From contig PBOV01000170.1 in the NCBI GenBank assembly GCA_002724505.1, positions 1-8,075 on the forward strand: 8,075 nucleotides of DNA, given 5' to 3'. Each line of letters begins with the position of its first letter. Position 1 is the stretch's first letter. Both the position numbers and the translations under genes were made by a program. The notes under the pieces are model-generated. The model was not told the DNA's origin, searched no databases, and was given only the letters and a program-made list of their open reading frames with translations. Shown in pieces: positions 1 through 7,313 of the stretch. Origin of the DNA: Rhodospirillaceae bacterium. Its GTDB lineage: Bacteria > Pseudomonadota > Alphaproteobacteria > MPNO01 > UBA2964.

Positions 1-629
1 AAATTATTTTCCTTTAAACAGAAGTGCGTATCCTTAACTAACGCGGTGGGCTCTTTTTTTACATGTGCAGATCGCGATTATAAAGCCACGCTAGCGCAAA
101 AGCTTCCTGAGCTTTGGAATAAAGGTCTTGTTTTGGAGTTTGGTTAGCTTGTTCCGCCAGGTCGGCCACCCCAACCCGTACAACAAAAATTTTTAATACC
201 CCGAAACATGGCCAAACGGGGAAATACCAGAAGCCAGGCGGGCCTTATATCGTTGCTCCACGCTTGCGTTCTGTTGGAAGTCTTTGCGGCAAATTCCCTG
301 CGCATAGCCGTTTTTGGAAAGTAGCTGAGAAAACTTCACATAATTTACCTTCTAAATTAGAGATTTTTTCATTGGGTTTAGAGGCGCGAGGGCAAAATCT
401 TTCACCCAAGACGACGGAAAAGTTTATGAAAACTTGGGATTTTATGACTTCCAATATCTTTAAGAGGATTTCATGAAAAGAAAGGGGCCATGTTTCAATT
501 GGTCATCACTGCTTTCTTTATTTTTGCGATGAAAAGGGCTGCGAATCCCAAAGCATGGGGAAGGATTTGGTAAAAAATATTTTTATGGCTCATTACCCCT
601 TTCTTTTACCCACCAAACAAGGCAGCTAG
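1..629 (+). pseudogene. Decayed DUF455 (PF04305) ferritin-like protein gene, 5' end outside or lost at window edge
   Basis: No intact ORF exists here, but two frames joined together resemble the DUF455 family (ferritin-like fold, function unknown) along most of its length. Frame 1 (about 1-264) reads CADRDYKATLAQKLPELWNKG, then a TAG at 145-147, then LVPPGRPPQP, FLIPRNMAKRG and AGLISLLHA. These match the family's N-terminal 'ADP..K..L...L...W..G', 'RP..P.L.PR.MP.R' and 'LLHA' blocks. Frame 3 (about 255-629) reads GKFPAHSRFWKVAEKTSHNL, LGLEARGQNLSP, a TGA at 474-476, then GHVSIGHHCFLYFCDEKG. These match 'DFPAHDGLWEMAEKT', 'LEARGLDVTP' and 'EVGHVAIGNRWF.YLC..RG'. Between the LLHA block and the FPAH block about 45 family residues, including most of the metal-binding helices, appear to be missing, and the frame changes there. 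The family comparison is from memory. No start codon is seen. The decay is several lesions deep, so a sequencing error is unlikely. Confidence 0.72.
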
Positions 630-664
630 CGGGGATCCCCAAATCATTCTACCTTAATTTTAAA

Positions 665-692
665 TTAGTACCGTCACTTTACTTTATATAAT
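665..692 (+). promoter_or_regulatory. Candidate promoter for the transposase-like gene
   Basis: A perfect TATAAT hexamer lies at 687-692, so transcription could start near 699, about 14 bases before the ATG at 713. The best -35 at normal spacing is poor (TTAGTA, 665-670, 16-base spacer). The stretch is AT-rich, so a chance match is possible. No good Shine-Dalgarno sequence is visible before the ATG. Confidence 0.35.
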
Positions 693-712
693 GGTTTGAG
701 TTATGATTAGAA

Positions 713-1672
713 ATGTCACGTCCACTCCGAATCGAATATCCGGGTGCTGTTTATCACGTAACTGCACGTGCTAATGGCCGCCAAAAGCTGTTTACTTCCG
801 CCGAAGATGGAAATTATTTCATAAAATTACTTGCACGCGAAATTGCCCAACAGCGTTGGTTTTGCTATGCATATTGCCTACTAGGAGACCATTACCATTT
901 AGTAATAGAAACACCGGAAGCTAATTTAGGGCGTGGAATCGGACGTTTAAATATGGCCTACTCGCAATGGTTTGGTCGAAATCATGATCAATCAGGCCAC
1001 CTCTTTCGTGGTCGATATAAAGCAATAATTTTTCAAAAAAAACATCATTTGCTGCCAGTCTGTCGCCACGTCGTCTTGAACCCTTTACGGCTGCAAGCGA
1101 TAAACCAAACTGATCAATGGAAGTGGTCTAGTTATCGATCTACCGCCTTTATCGAACCCGTTCCGTCTTGGTTAGCCTCCGATCGACTATTAGCACAATT
1201 TGGATCAAACATAAGCGACCCTGGAAACTCATGGTGTAAGTATGTCGCCGAGGGAATCGGGGGACCATCGCCATGGGACAACCTCCGTGGTGGGCATTAT
1301 TTAGGAGACGAACAATTTCTTCAGGGAATTGCTAACCGAATTGCCACGCTTCCGCTGGATCAGGTTTCATCAAGGGTTTCGGACCCCGCGAGGCCAACGT
1401 TAGAAAAAGTTTTAGAAGAAGTAGCAATAACTGCGGGCGTTTCTCAATCCCTATTATTCAACCGAAAAGTCGCACCGGAAGCCTTTCGCGTAACGGTCTA
1501 TTTATTACGTCGTGTTAGCAACTTGCCTTTGCGCGAAGTTGCCAATCTCGCAGGTGTATCGCAGAGTCGGGTGTCCCAAATACAGCGCAAGATTGAGGAC
1601 GACGGCGGTATTAGTGCTTCATTCCACTGGGCAAAGCCTTTATCGACATTATTTAAAACCTATCTCGCTTAA
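713..1672 (+). CDS. HUH transposase-like protein, REP-associated tyrosine transposase (RAYT/COG1943) type, with C-terminal helix-turn-helix
   Basis: The protein has 319 residues. The N-terminus (RPLRIEYPGAVYHVTARANG) is the usual opening of IS200-like/RAYT Y1 transposases, which nick and rejoin single-stranded DNA. The HUH motif is His60-Tyr61-His62 in GDHYHLVIE, and the family block GHLFRGRYKAI spans residues 95-105. The expected nucleophile block, normally RY(I/V)xxNPxR, reads CRHVVLNPLR, so residue 119 is His (CAC, 1067-1069) instead of catalytic Tyr. Residues 273-295 (LREVANLAGVSQSRVSQIQR onward) form a helix-turn-helix of the kind found at the C-terminus of the long members of this family. 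No terminal inverted repeats or target duplication are obvious, which fits a single-copy RAYT better than an insertion sequence. It may be catalytically dead yet still bind DNA; that is inference. The reading frame is intact and its stop overlaps that of bolA. Confidence 0.85.
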   Translation: MSRPLRIEYPGAVYHVTARANGRQKLFTSAEDGNYFIKLLAREIAQQRWFCYAYCLLGDHYHLVIETPEANLGRGIGRLNMAYSQWFGRNHDQSGHLFRGRYKAIIFQKKHHLLPVCRHVVLNPLRLQAINQTDQWKWSSYRSTAFIEPVPSWLASDRLLAQFGSNISDPGNSWCKYVAEGIGGPSPWDNLRGGHYLGDEQFLQGIANRIATLPLDQVSSRVSDPARPTLEKVLEEVAITAGVSQSLLFNRKVAPEAFRVTVYLLRRVSNLPLREVANLAGVSQSRVSQIQRKIEDDGGISASFHWAKPLSTLFKTYLA

Positions 1673-1977
1673 TCAGCAGTTACGCAATTAGGAGACTTTA
1701 AAATCATACCCCTACGTTTTAGCCATTCCTCTTCGGTATGTGCTTGAATAGATAACGCATGAACTGGTCCTGCTATTTCCGTAGAGAGTATACCGTTGAT
1801 CAATTGATGACGGGCAACCCGACTTTTCGCCGCAAAAACCTCGGAAACTACAATAACTTTGAAGTGTGTCTCGGAATTTTCAGGCACGCTATGCATATGA
1901 CTTTCGTTCAATACCTGGCAATGGGAAGGCTCTAACTTTTTCTTGAGTTTTGATTCAATCGACTTTTGCACAATCAT
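1669..1977 (-). CDS. bolA: BolA family protein
   Basis: This is a 102-residue protein, the normal length for BolA. BolA proteins partner monothiol glutaredoxins in iron-sulfur cluster handling and have been linked to stress-dependent control of cell shape. Recognisable blocks are the [20 protein letters not shown] stretch (compare DESYRHNVPAGSESHFKV of E. coli BolA), VARHQLING (the R-H core), [14 protein letters not shown] and the C-terminal SPNC, which resembles SPPC of E. coli BolA. It therefore looks like true BolA and not the IbaG branch. The ATG (1975-1977) overlaps the prfB stop as ATGA, and a GGAG (1986-1989) lies 8 bases upstream inside prfB, so translation is probably coupled to RF2. 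It is the last gene of the minus-strand operon. No clear terminator follows, because the convergent transposase-like gene begins immediately. Confidence 0.93.
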   Translation of the reverse strand: MIVQKSIESKLKKKLEPSHCQVLNESHMHSVPENSETHFKVIVVSEVFAAKSRVARHQLINGILSTEIAGPVHALSIQAHTEEEWLKRRGMILKSPNCVTAD

Positions 1978-3105
1978 TCTGATTTCTCCGCTTCATAATC
2001 GGCATCACTACTAACTCGCTGGGCTAACGACGCTGCTAAAAACTGATCAAGGTCGCCGTCAAGCACGCCCTGAGTGTTACTAGTCTCAACTTCGGTACGT
2101 AAATCCTTTACCATTTGATATGGTTGTAAAACGTAAGATCGAATTTGATGTCCCCAGCCGATATCCGTCTTTGCCTCATGTTCAGCCTGCGCTTGTTCTT
2201 CACGGATTTTCAGCTCTCGTTCATATAGGCGCGCGCGCAGCATATCCATTGCTGAGGCTCGATTACGATGTTGCGAACGGTCATTTTGGCACTGCACTAC
2301 AATCCCGGTTGGGATATGAGTAATCCTAATTGCACTATCTGTTTTATTCACGTGCTGACCACCTGCGCCTGAAGCGCGATAAGTATCAACTCTGAGGTCT
2401 TTGTCCTCGAACCCAACATCAATGGATTCATCAATAACCGGATAGACCCAAGCGCTAGAGAAGCTAGTATGGCGCCGGGCAGCTGAATCGTAAGGCGATA
2501 TTCGGACTAGTCGATGAACCCCGCTTTCGGTTTTTAACCAGCCATAAGCATTATAACCCAAAATCTTTATTGTTGCCGATTTGATGCCTGCCTCTTCACC
2601 AGGGCTCTCTTCCAGCCATTCAACTTTAAAATCATGCGCATCAGCCCATCTCAGATACATCCGAATCAGCATTTCCGCCCAGTCTTGCGACTCTGTACCA
2701 CCGGCACCAGCGTGAACCTCTAAAAAGCAGTCATTACTATCTGCCTCACCTGACAAGAGCGTCTCCAGCTCTCGTTTAGCGCTACGGGCACGTAATAGTT
2801 CCAACATCGCATCAACTTCATTTAAGGTTCCTTCATCATCTTCTGTTTCACCAAGTTCAATGAGGGTAATATTATCTTCGAGTTCCTGCTCAATTTCCCT
2901 TACTTCTTCAATGGATTGTTCTAGCTTTGTACGTTCTCGCATTATTCCCTGTGCTTTGGACTGGTCTGACCAAAGGTTAGGATTTTCAGCAATAGCATTT
3001 AACTCATCAAGACGTCTTAGGGCGTTATCCCAGTCAAAGGTGCCTCCTTAGCAGGACAAGCGACCGCTGGATTTCATCAATTAAGGTTTGGGTTTCGGCA
3101 CGCAT
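1974..3105 (-). CDS. prfB: Peptide chain release factor 2 (RF2), expressed by programmed +1 frameshift
   Basis: RF2 recognises UGA and UAA in the ribosomal A site and triggers release of the finished protein. The ATG at 3103-3105 opens a 23-codon frame ([20 protein letters not shown], then RHL) that ends in TGA at 3034-3036. A +1 shift onto GAC at 3035-3033 opens the main frame, [20 protein letters not shown] onward, to the TGA at 1974, giving 376 residues in total. An in-frame TAA four codons before the ATG supports this start; the internal ATG at 2942 gives an N-terminally truncated product and is not the true start. Motifs in full-length numbering are the stop-recognition tripeptide at 203-205, here Ser-Pro-Tyr instead of the E. 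coli Ser-Pro-Phe, and GGQ at 248-250 in [12 protein letters not shown], which drives peptidyl-tRNA hydrolysis. The gene lies 60 bases after mrcA and overlaps bolA by 4. Confidence 0.96.
3033..3050 (-). promoter_or_regulatory. prfB programmed +1 frameshift signal
   Basis: On the minus strand the sequence reads TAAGGAGG CAC CTT TGA C. This matches the classic RF2 element (AGGGGG TAT CTT TGA C in E. coli) with the same 3-base spacing between the Shine-Dalgarno-like stretch and the slippery CTT. The TGA at codon 24 is followed by C, a weak termination context. When RF2 is scarce the ribosome pauses at UGA and slips +1 from CUU to UUU, so RF2 limits its own synthesis. The internal Shine-Dalgarno is an uninterrupted 8-base complement to the 16S 3' end. 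Confidence 0.95.
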
Positions 3106-3165
3106 AATATTATCGATTTAAATATCACAGAATTTTAAAGAACTTATAATTTATTTTAGAGTACG

Positions 3166-5628
3166 CTAATACACCCCTATAACCGTGCCAAGCGACGGCG
3201 CAGAATTGGCAGGTGCTGTCGGCATATTTTGAGTCGGGAAAACAAGTTTTCCCCGTATAGATTTTGGTTCAGTACCAGCTTTAAATGACTCAAGAATAAC
3301 TTTTCTATCACCCGGCTGCGCGAGTTTTCCAGTTACCGCATTTACTCGAACCAGACGAATACCGGCAGGTACCCGGAACGGGATGGGTGGTTTACCCTTC
3401 AGCGCTAAAGACATAAAATCACGAAAGATTGGAACAGCAATAGACGCTCCGGTCTCACGTTTCCCCAATGTCCTGGGCCGATCAAAGCCAGAAAATATAC
3501 CAACAGCAAGATCAGGGGAAAAACCAACAAACCAAGTATCAAGGCTCTTGTTTGTCGTACCAGTTTTACCACCCAAAGGTTTGCCAACCGCCCTTATGCG
3601 TTTGCCTGTCCCCCGTTGCACAACACCCTCAAGCATTGAGACAATCTGGTAAGCACTTCTAGGATCGGCTAAAGAAATTCGATTGTCTGGTATGACTGGC
3701 ACCGGTTGTCCCTCCCAAATCACATTATTGCATGAGTTGCATAGACGACTTTCATGCTTGAACACGGTTTTTCCATGACGATCTTGGACGCGGTCAATTA
3801 GCGTTGGCATGATTTTTTTACCACCGTTAACTAACATTCCATATGCCGTTGTTAAACCCAACAATGTTGTCTCCATTGCTCCTAGCGACATCGATAACAT
3901 CTGTGACATACCAGAAGAAATACCAAACCTACGTGCGTAATCCGCAATTTTTTCCATACCAACAAACTGAGCTAACCGGACTGTCATCAAATTTCGTGAC
4001 TTTTCGATCCCCAACCGCAACGGGCTAGGACCGTAAAACCTTTTGGTATAGTTCGCCGGTTTCCAAAAACCTATCCCCGGACCTTGATCCATGACAAATG
4101 GCGCGTCTAACACAAGACTTGACGGTGTATAGCCGTGCTCCATGGCAGCCAAATAGACAAACGGTTTAAACGCAGAGCCAGGTTGCCTTTTCGCTTGGGT
4201 CGCTCGATTGAACTCGCTGCGGCCATAAGCGAACCCCCCACTCATGGCTAAAATTCGTCCAGTATGCGGGTCGACAGCCACGACAGCACCCTCAATTTCT
4301 GGAGCCTGTCGTAATCCAAAGGCGTCCTCAAGAGTAGTATCCTCTTTATCTTTATCTTTATCTTCTAATTTTTCTACTAAAACAACGTCCAAAAACTTCA
4401 AAACTTGTTCAGGTCTATTAATTCTCGGCCCCAGCTTTTGATCCTTTAACCAAGTTCGTGCCCACTTAAGTTCATCCAGCGGGATATATCCGCTTTTACC
4501 ATCTGAAAACCGAATGATAACTTTAGACTCAGTGACAGAAAAAACGAGCGCCTTTCGCCACCCTAAACGAGCATCAGAAATTCCTTTCGGCATAGGCACC
4601 TTCGCTAAGGCACGACGCCAATCTTTAATCTGATCAAGACGCGCCAATGGTCCACGCCAACCGTGCCTTCGATCATAAGCGATAAGACCTCTACGAAGCA
4701 CTTCTTCTGCTATTCTCTGTAGATTTGGATCCAGGGTTGTACGGACGGAGAGCCCGCCCCCATATAGCTCCTTAGCACCAAACCTCTCTGTTAGCTCGCG
4801 TCGTACCTCTTCAACGAAATAGTCGGCCTTGGTAATAGCTGCCATACCCTTCTTTCGAATAACCAGCGGTGCTTTTTTTGCCTTCAAACCGGATTCTAAA
4901 GAAATATGACCGTCGTTCATCATCCTTGTGATGACATAATTACGTCTATTACTCGCCGCTTTAGGCTTTTTGATAGGATGATAATTATTGGGAGCCTTAG
5001 GCAAACCCGCAATATATGAAATTTCTGGCAAAGTAAGTTCATCAAGCGACCGATCAAAATAGTTTAGAGCCGCAGCCGCAACTCCATATGACCCAAGCCC
5101 AAGATAAATTTCATTAAGATAGAGTTCTAGAATTCGGTCTTTTGACAGGGCCCTTTCAATTCGAAACGCTAAAATTGCCTCTTTTATTTTACGATCAATC
5201 GAAACCTCATTTGTTAAAAAAAAGTTTTTTGCCACCTGTTGCGTAATTGTCGAGGCGCCAACGAGCCGCTGATCACTTCCTATTCGACTTAAATTAGTGA
5301 GAACCGCCCGTGCGATACCTATAAAGTCCACTCCATGATGCTCGTAAAACTTTTTATCCTCAGCAGATAAAAATGCCTTTATGACTTTTTTTGGAATATT
5401 ATGGATAGGAACGAAAGCTCTTTTTTCTCGTGCAAACTCGGCTAAAAGGCTGCCGTCACCAGCATGAATGCGGGTTACCGTTGGCGGTTCATATCCAACC
5501 AATTGTTTGTAGTCAGGAAGGCCCCGCCCAAAGTGCCAAAAAACGCTGACACCTCCAATCACCCCTAAAATACCTAGAAGTAAAGTAATCGTGCTTAAAG
5601 CCATAACAATTTTTAGAAGCTTTTTCAT
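3166..5628 (-). CDS. mrcA: Penicillin-binding protein 1a, bifunctional glycosyltransferase/transpeptidase
   Basis: This is an 820-residue class A PBP, the usual length for proteobacterial PBP1a. It polymerises lipid II into glycan strands and cross-links their peptides in the periplasm. Residues 5-31 are a single N-terminal membrane anchor (LKIVMALSTITLLLGILGVI). The GT51 domain covers about 50-230, with catalytic Glu90 in SAEDKKFYEHHGVD, the STITQQVAKN block (126-135) and ERALSKDRILELYLNEIYLG (158-177). An OB-like insert region (about 320-440) ends in a charged KDKDKED loop. The transpeptidase domain covers about 445-740, with SxxK at Ser485-Lys488 (RQPGSAFKPF), SxN at 544-546 (SRN) and KTG at 688-690. 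A Cys630-x-x-Cys633 pair lies between SxN and KTG. The gene follows amiC by 72 bases and precedes prfB by 60 on the same strand. Its Shine-Dalgarno is weak (AGAG). Confidence 0.96.
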   Translation of the reverse strand: MKKLLKIVMALSTITLLLGILGVIGGVSVFWHFGRGLPDYKQLVGYEPPTVTRIHAGDGSLLAEFAREKRAFVPIHNIPKKVIKAFLSAEDKKFYEHHGVDFIGIARAVLTNLSRIGSDQRLVGASTITQQVAKNFFLTNEVSIDRKIKEAILAFRIERALSKDRILELYLNEIYLGLGSYGVAAAALNYFDRSLDELTLPEISYIAGLPKAPNNYHPIKKPKAASNRRNYVITRMMNDGHISLESGLKAKKAPLVIRKKGMAAITKADYFVEEVRRELTERFGAKELYGGGLSVRTTLDPNLQRIAEEVLRRGLIAYDRRHGWRGPLARLDQIKDWRRALAKVPMPKGISDARLGWRKALVFSVTESKVIIRFSDGKSGYIPLDELKWARTWLKDQKLGPRINRPEQVLKFLDVVLVEKLEDKDKDKEDTTLEDAFGLRQAPEIEGAVVAVDPHTGRILAMSGGFAYGRSEFNRATQAKRQPGSAFKPFVYLAAMEHGYTPSSLVLDAPFVMDQGPGIGFWKPANYTKRFYGPSPLRLGIEKSRNLMTVRLAQFVGMEKIADYARRFGISSGMSQMLSMSLGAMETTLLGLTTAYGMLVNGGKKIMPTLIDRVQDRHGKTVFKHESRLCNSCNNVIWEGQPVPVIPDNRISLADPRSAYQIVSMLEGVVQRGTGKRIRAVGKPLGGKTGTTNKSLDTWFVGFSPDLAVGIFSGFDRPRTLGKRETGASIAVPIFRDFMSLALKGKPPIPFRVPAGIRLVRVNAVTGKLAQPGDRKVILESFKAGTEPKSIRGKLVFPTQNMPTAPANSAPSLGTVIGVY
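4344..4365. repeat. Hexanucleotide microsatellite inside mrcA
   Basis: Three perfect CTTTAT units (4344-4361) plus a partial fourth lie on the + strand. Within mrcA on the minus strand they encode the alternating Lys-Asp run LEDKDKDKED (residues 421-430), in the loop before the transpeptidase domain. The unit is a multiple of three, so slippage would change loop length without breaking the frame. Confidence 0.75.
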
Positions 5629-5700
5629 TTTAAACTCTAAAGTCGTCAGAGGTATGGACCTAGAAATTTAACGTACTTAAAAATTTGGGCGGTTTTATGA

Positions 5701-6942
5701 CTATTTTAAAGATTGTTGACGAGAAAAATATCGACCAATAGCGATAACTACTGCTTTTGCGATTTGACGTCGATGGCTGGCACGACGAATGAGTTTTTCG
5801 TCTTTAAGGTTTGAAAGGTATCCCATCTCGATCAGAACTGATGGAATCGCAGGGGCTTTTAAAACGGCAAATCCTGCAAAACGGTGCTTACGACGCAACA
5901 TAACTGTCCGTTTACTCAGTTGTTCAGCCAGTAATTTAGCAAAGACAACAGAATTATTCTTTGTCAGTCGTTGTCTCAAATCAATGAGAATTTTAGCTAC
6001 CGTCTGACTTTGTACATTCAAATCCACCCCCGCAATTATATCAGACTTATTCTCTCTACGCGCCAGTGCCTCTGCCTCTTTATCCGAAGCCTGCTCAGAG
6101 AGGGTGTAAACAGAACCACCACGAAGGTGCTTGTTCCCAATTGAATCTGCGTGCAATGAAACAAACAAATGGGCTCCGGCGCGGTGCGCAATAGCTATTC
6201 TCTCGCGCAGGCGAACATAGACATCGCGTGACCTTGTCATCACAACGCGGTATTTTCCTGTTAGTAATAATTGACGTTTGACCTCCTGCGCCAGTTCCAA
6301 AACAACAGTTTTTTCAAGTGTTCCCCTTATTCCACGTGCTCCAGGGTCAATCCCTCCATGGCCTGGGTCTAGAGCGATCACATGTTTAAAGAACTTCTTA
6401 TGCTTAGGCTTCTTTATCGGCGGCAAAGGAGGTTGCTGCAACAACAAACGCCGTGACCCTATCTTTTCTTTTTTTACCGGACGAGTTTTTAGGGCCTTTG
6501 GAAAAGTTTTGCTTGATATCTCGACAATATCAAAAATCACTCGATGACTGCGCCCTCCCTGTGGTGATAATCTAAAGGATTTACTTACCTTCATAGGGGA
6601 TCTTAAATCAATAACAATTCGAGACTGACCGTGACGAAAAAGGCCAAACCGATAACCGGAGATTCGTCTACTAACTCTCTTGGATTTTTCTTTGATGCGC
6701 CAAATAACTTCCGGAAGCGCAATAACAACTCGATTGGGATTTTTAAGAGAATATACGTTAAAATTTACCGATTTATTTAACTCGATTACAAAACGGGTCT
6801 TTTTCTCATAATCTCCAATTCTTATAGATTTAACAATGGGAGTGGCTGCTGCGTCTTTTATCGTAACCCCGCTTAGCAACGCAATCCCGACGTAAAACGT
6901 AATAACTTTTAGAAAACAGAATATATTGTGGCTCTTTGCCAT
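5701..6942 (-). CDS. amiC: N-acetylmuramoyl-L-alanine amidase, AmiC-type with AMIN domain
   Basis: This zinc amidase cleaves the bond between N-acetylmuramic acid and L-alanine in peptidoglycan, a step used in daughter-cell separation. I start it at the ATG at 6940-6942 (413 residues), because this places a signal peptide (MAKSHNIFCFLKVITFYVGI, cleavage probably near DAAATP) at the N-terminus. The frame stays open to a TTG at 7029, but those extra 29 codons would bury the signal peptide. Residues 36-140 resemble an AMIN domain, which targets amidases to the septum or envelope (VKSIRIGDYEKKTRFVIEL; SRIVIDLRSP). A basic, proline-containing linker follows. The Amidase_3 domain starts near residue 187, with zinc ligands His195 (ALDPGHGGIDPGARG), Glu210 (LEKTVVLEL) and His264 (FVSLHADS), and catalytic Glu372 (IPSVLIEMGYLSN). 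It is the first gene of the probable amiC-mrcA-prfB-bolA operon and is divergent from rne. Confidence 0.94.
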   Translation of the reverse strand: MAKSHNIFCFLKVITFYVGIALLSGVTIKDAAATPIVKSIRIGDYEKKTRFVIELNKSVNFNVYSLKNPNRVVIALPEVIWRIKEKSKRVSRRISGYRFGLFRHGQSRIVIDLRSPMKVSKSFRLSPQGGRSHRVIFDIVEISSKTFPKALKTRPVKKEKIGSRRLLLQQPPLPPIKKPKHKKFFKHVIALDPGHGGIDPGARGIRGTLEKTVVLELAQEVKRQLLLTGKYRVVMTRSRDVYVRLRERIAIAHRAGAHLFVSLHADSIGNKHLRGGSVYTLSEQASDKEAEALARRENKSDIIAGVDLNVQSQTVAKILIDLRQRLTKNNSVVFAKLLAEQLSKRTVMLRRKHRFAGFAVLKAPAIPSVLIEMGYLSNLKDEKLIRRASHRRQIAKAVVIAIGRYFSRQQSLK

Positions 6943-7079
6943 AATATGACCAGATATAGGGTTAACAAAGCTAAACTTCAATGCCTTTCCAAGGGCATAG
7001 TTGATACAAAACCAAAGGTTAATTTTCAAAAAATATACTGATTGTAGAATTTGTTGCGTACACGTATCCTAAAAGCGTT

Positions 7080-7099
7080 GCGAACAACCGCGAACGACC
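7080..7099. repeat. Imperfect tandem decamer in the amiC-rne intergenic region
   Basis: GCGAACAACC is followed directly by GCGAACGACC, with one mismatch in ten. The same segment can also fold as CGTTGCG (7076-7082) against CGCGAACG (7089-7096) with one bulged base. It could be an operator or simple chance; no function is assigned. Confidence 0.35.
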
Positions 7100-7243
7100 G
7101 ACTAACAGTAATCTGTTTGGATTGGGAGCGCGACAATCGGGCGAGACTGTATAACGCTGTTACGACCCGTGTGATTGCGCTTTGATTTCGCGGTTATTTT
7201 GGAGAAACTTGAAGCTAGAAGCGGCCGCACGAGAGCGCCCCCC

Positions 7244-7270
7244 TTGGAAAAGAAAATTTCCCTTTTCCAA
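7244..7270 (+). other. Perfect 9-bp inverted repeat in the rne leader region
   Basis: TTGGAAAAG (7244-7252) and CTTTTCCAA (7262-7270) are exact reverse complements around a 9-base loop. The stem is AT-rich and is followed by TAATTAG, not a T-run, so it is a poor intrinsic terminator. It could be an RNA hairpin in the rne leader or a protein-binding dyad. Confidence 0.55.
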
Positions 7271-7282
7271 TAATTAGTTGGG

Positions 7283-7312
7283 TTGACGCAGGGGCCGCCG
7301 GCTTTGAATAAC
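7283..7312 (+). promoter_or_regulatory. Candidate rne-proximal promoter
   Basis: A good -35 box, TTGACG (7283-7288), lies 18 bases before a partial -10, AATAAC (7307-7312, 4 of 6 matches to TATAAT). Initiation would then be near 7319, giving a leader of about 58 bases that still includes the GC-rich hairpin at 7327-7345. This is weak evidence, and a promoter farther upstream is equally possible. Confidence 0.25.
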
Positions 7313-7313
7313 A

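Noticed and set aside
490..573. Small hydrophobic peptide starting at the ATG at 490
   Set aside because: It overlaps, in another frame, the recognisable DUF455 C-terminal remnant and has no clear ribosome binding site.
1..629. Stop-codon readthrough or altered genetic code in the DUF455 region
   Set aside because: TAG ends mrcA and TGA ends prfB, RF2 is present with its UGA-dependent switch, and the region also has a frame change and a deletion.
631..640. Palindrome GGGGATCCCC as a REP element for the nearby transposase-like gene
   Set aside because: There is no loop, no characteristic tetranucleotide beside it and no second copy found in the window.
1974..2942. RF2 beginning at the internal ATG at 2942
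   Set aside because: This loses the conserved N-terminal helices; an in-frame upstream segment joined by a canonical frameshift signal supplies them.
6953..6981. amiC promoter TTGAAG - 17 bases - TATATC on the minus strand
   Set aside because: The matches are modest and the predicted start would make amiC almost leaderless; the region is AT-rich enough for chance matches.
6943..7029. N-terminal extension of the amidase to a TTG at 7029
   Set aside because: It adds 29 residues before a clear signal peptide that starts naturally at the ATG at 6942; the TTG has no supporting ribosome binding site.
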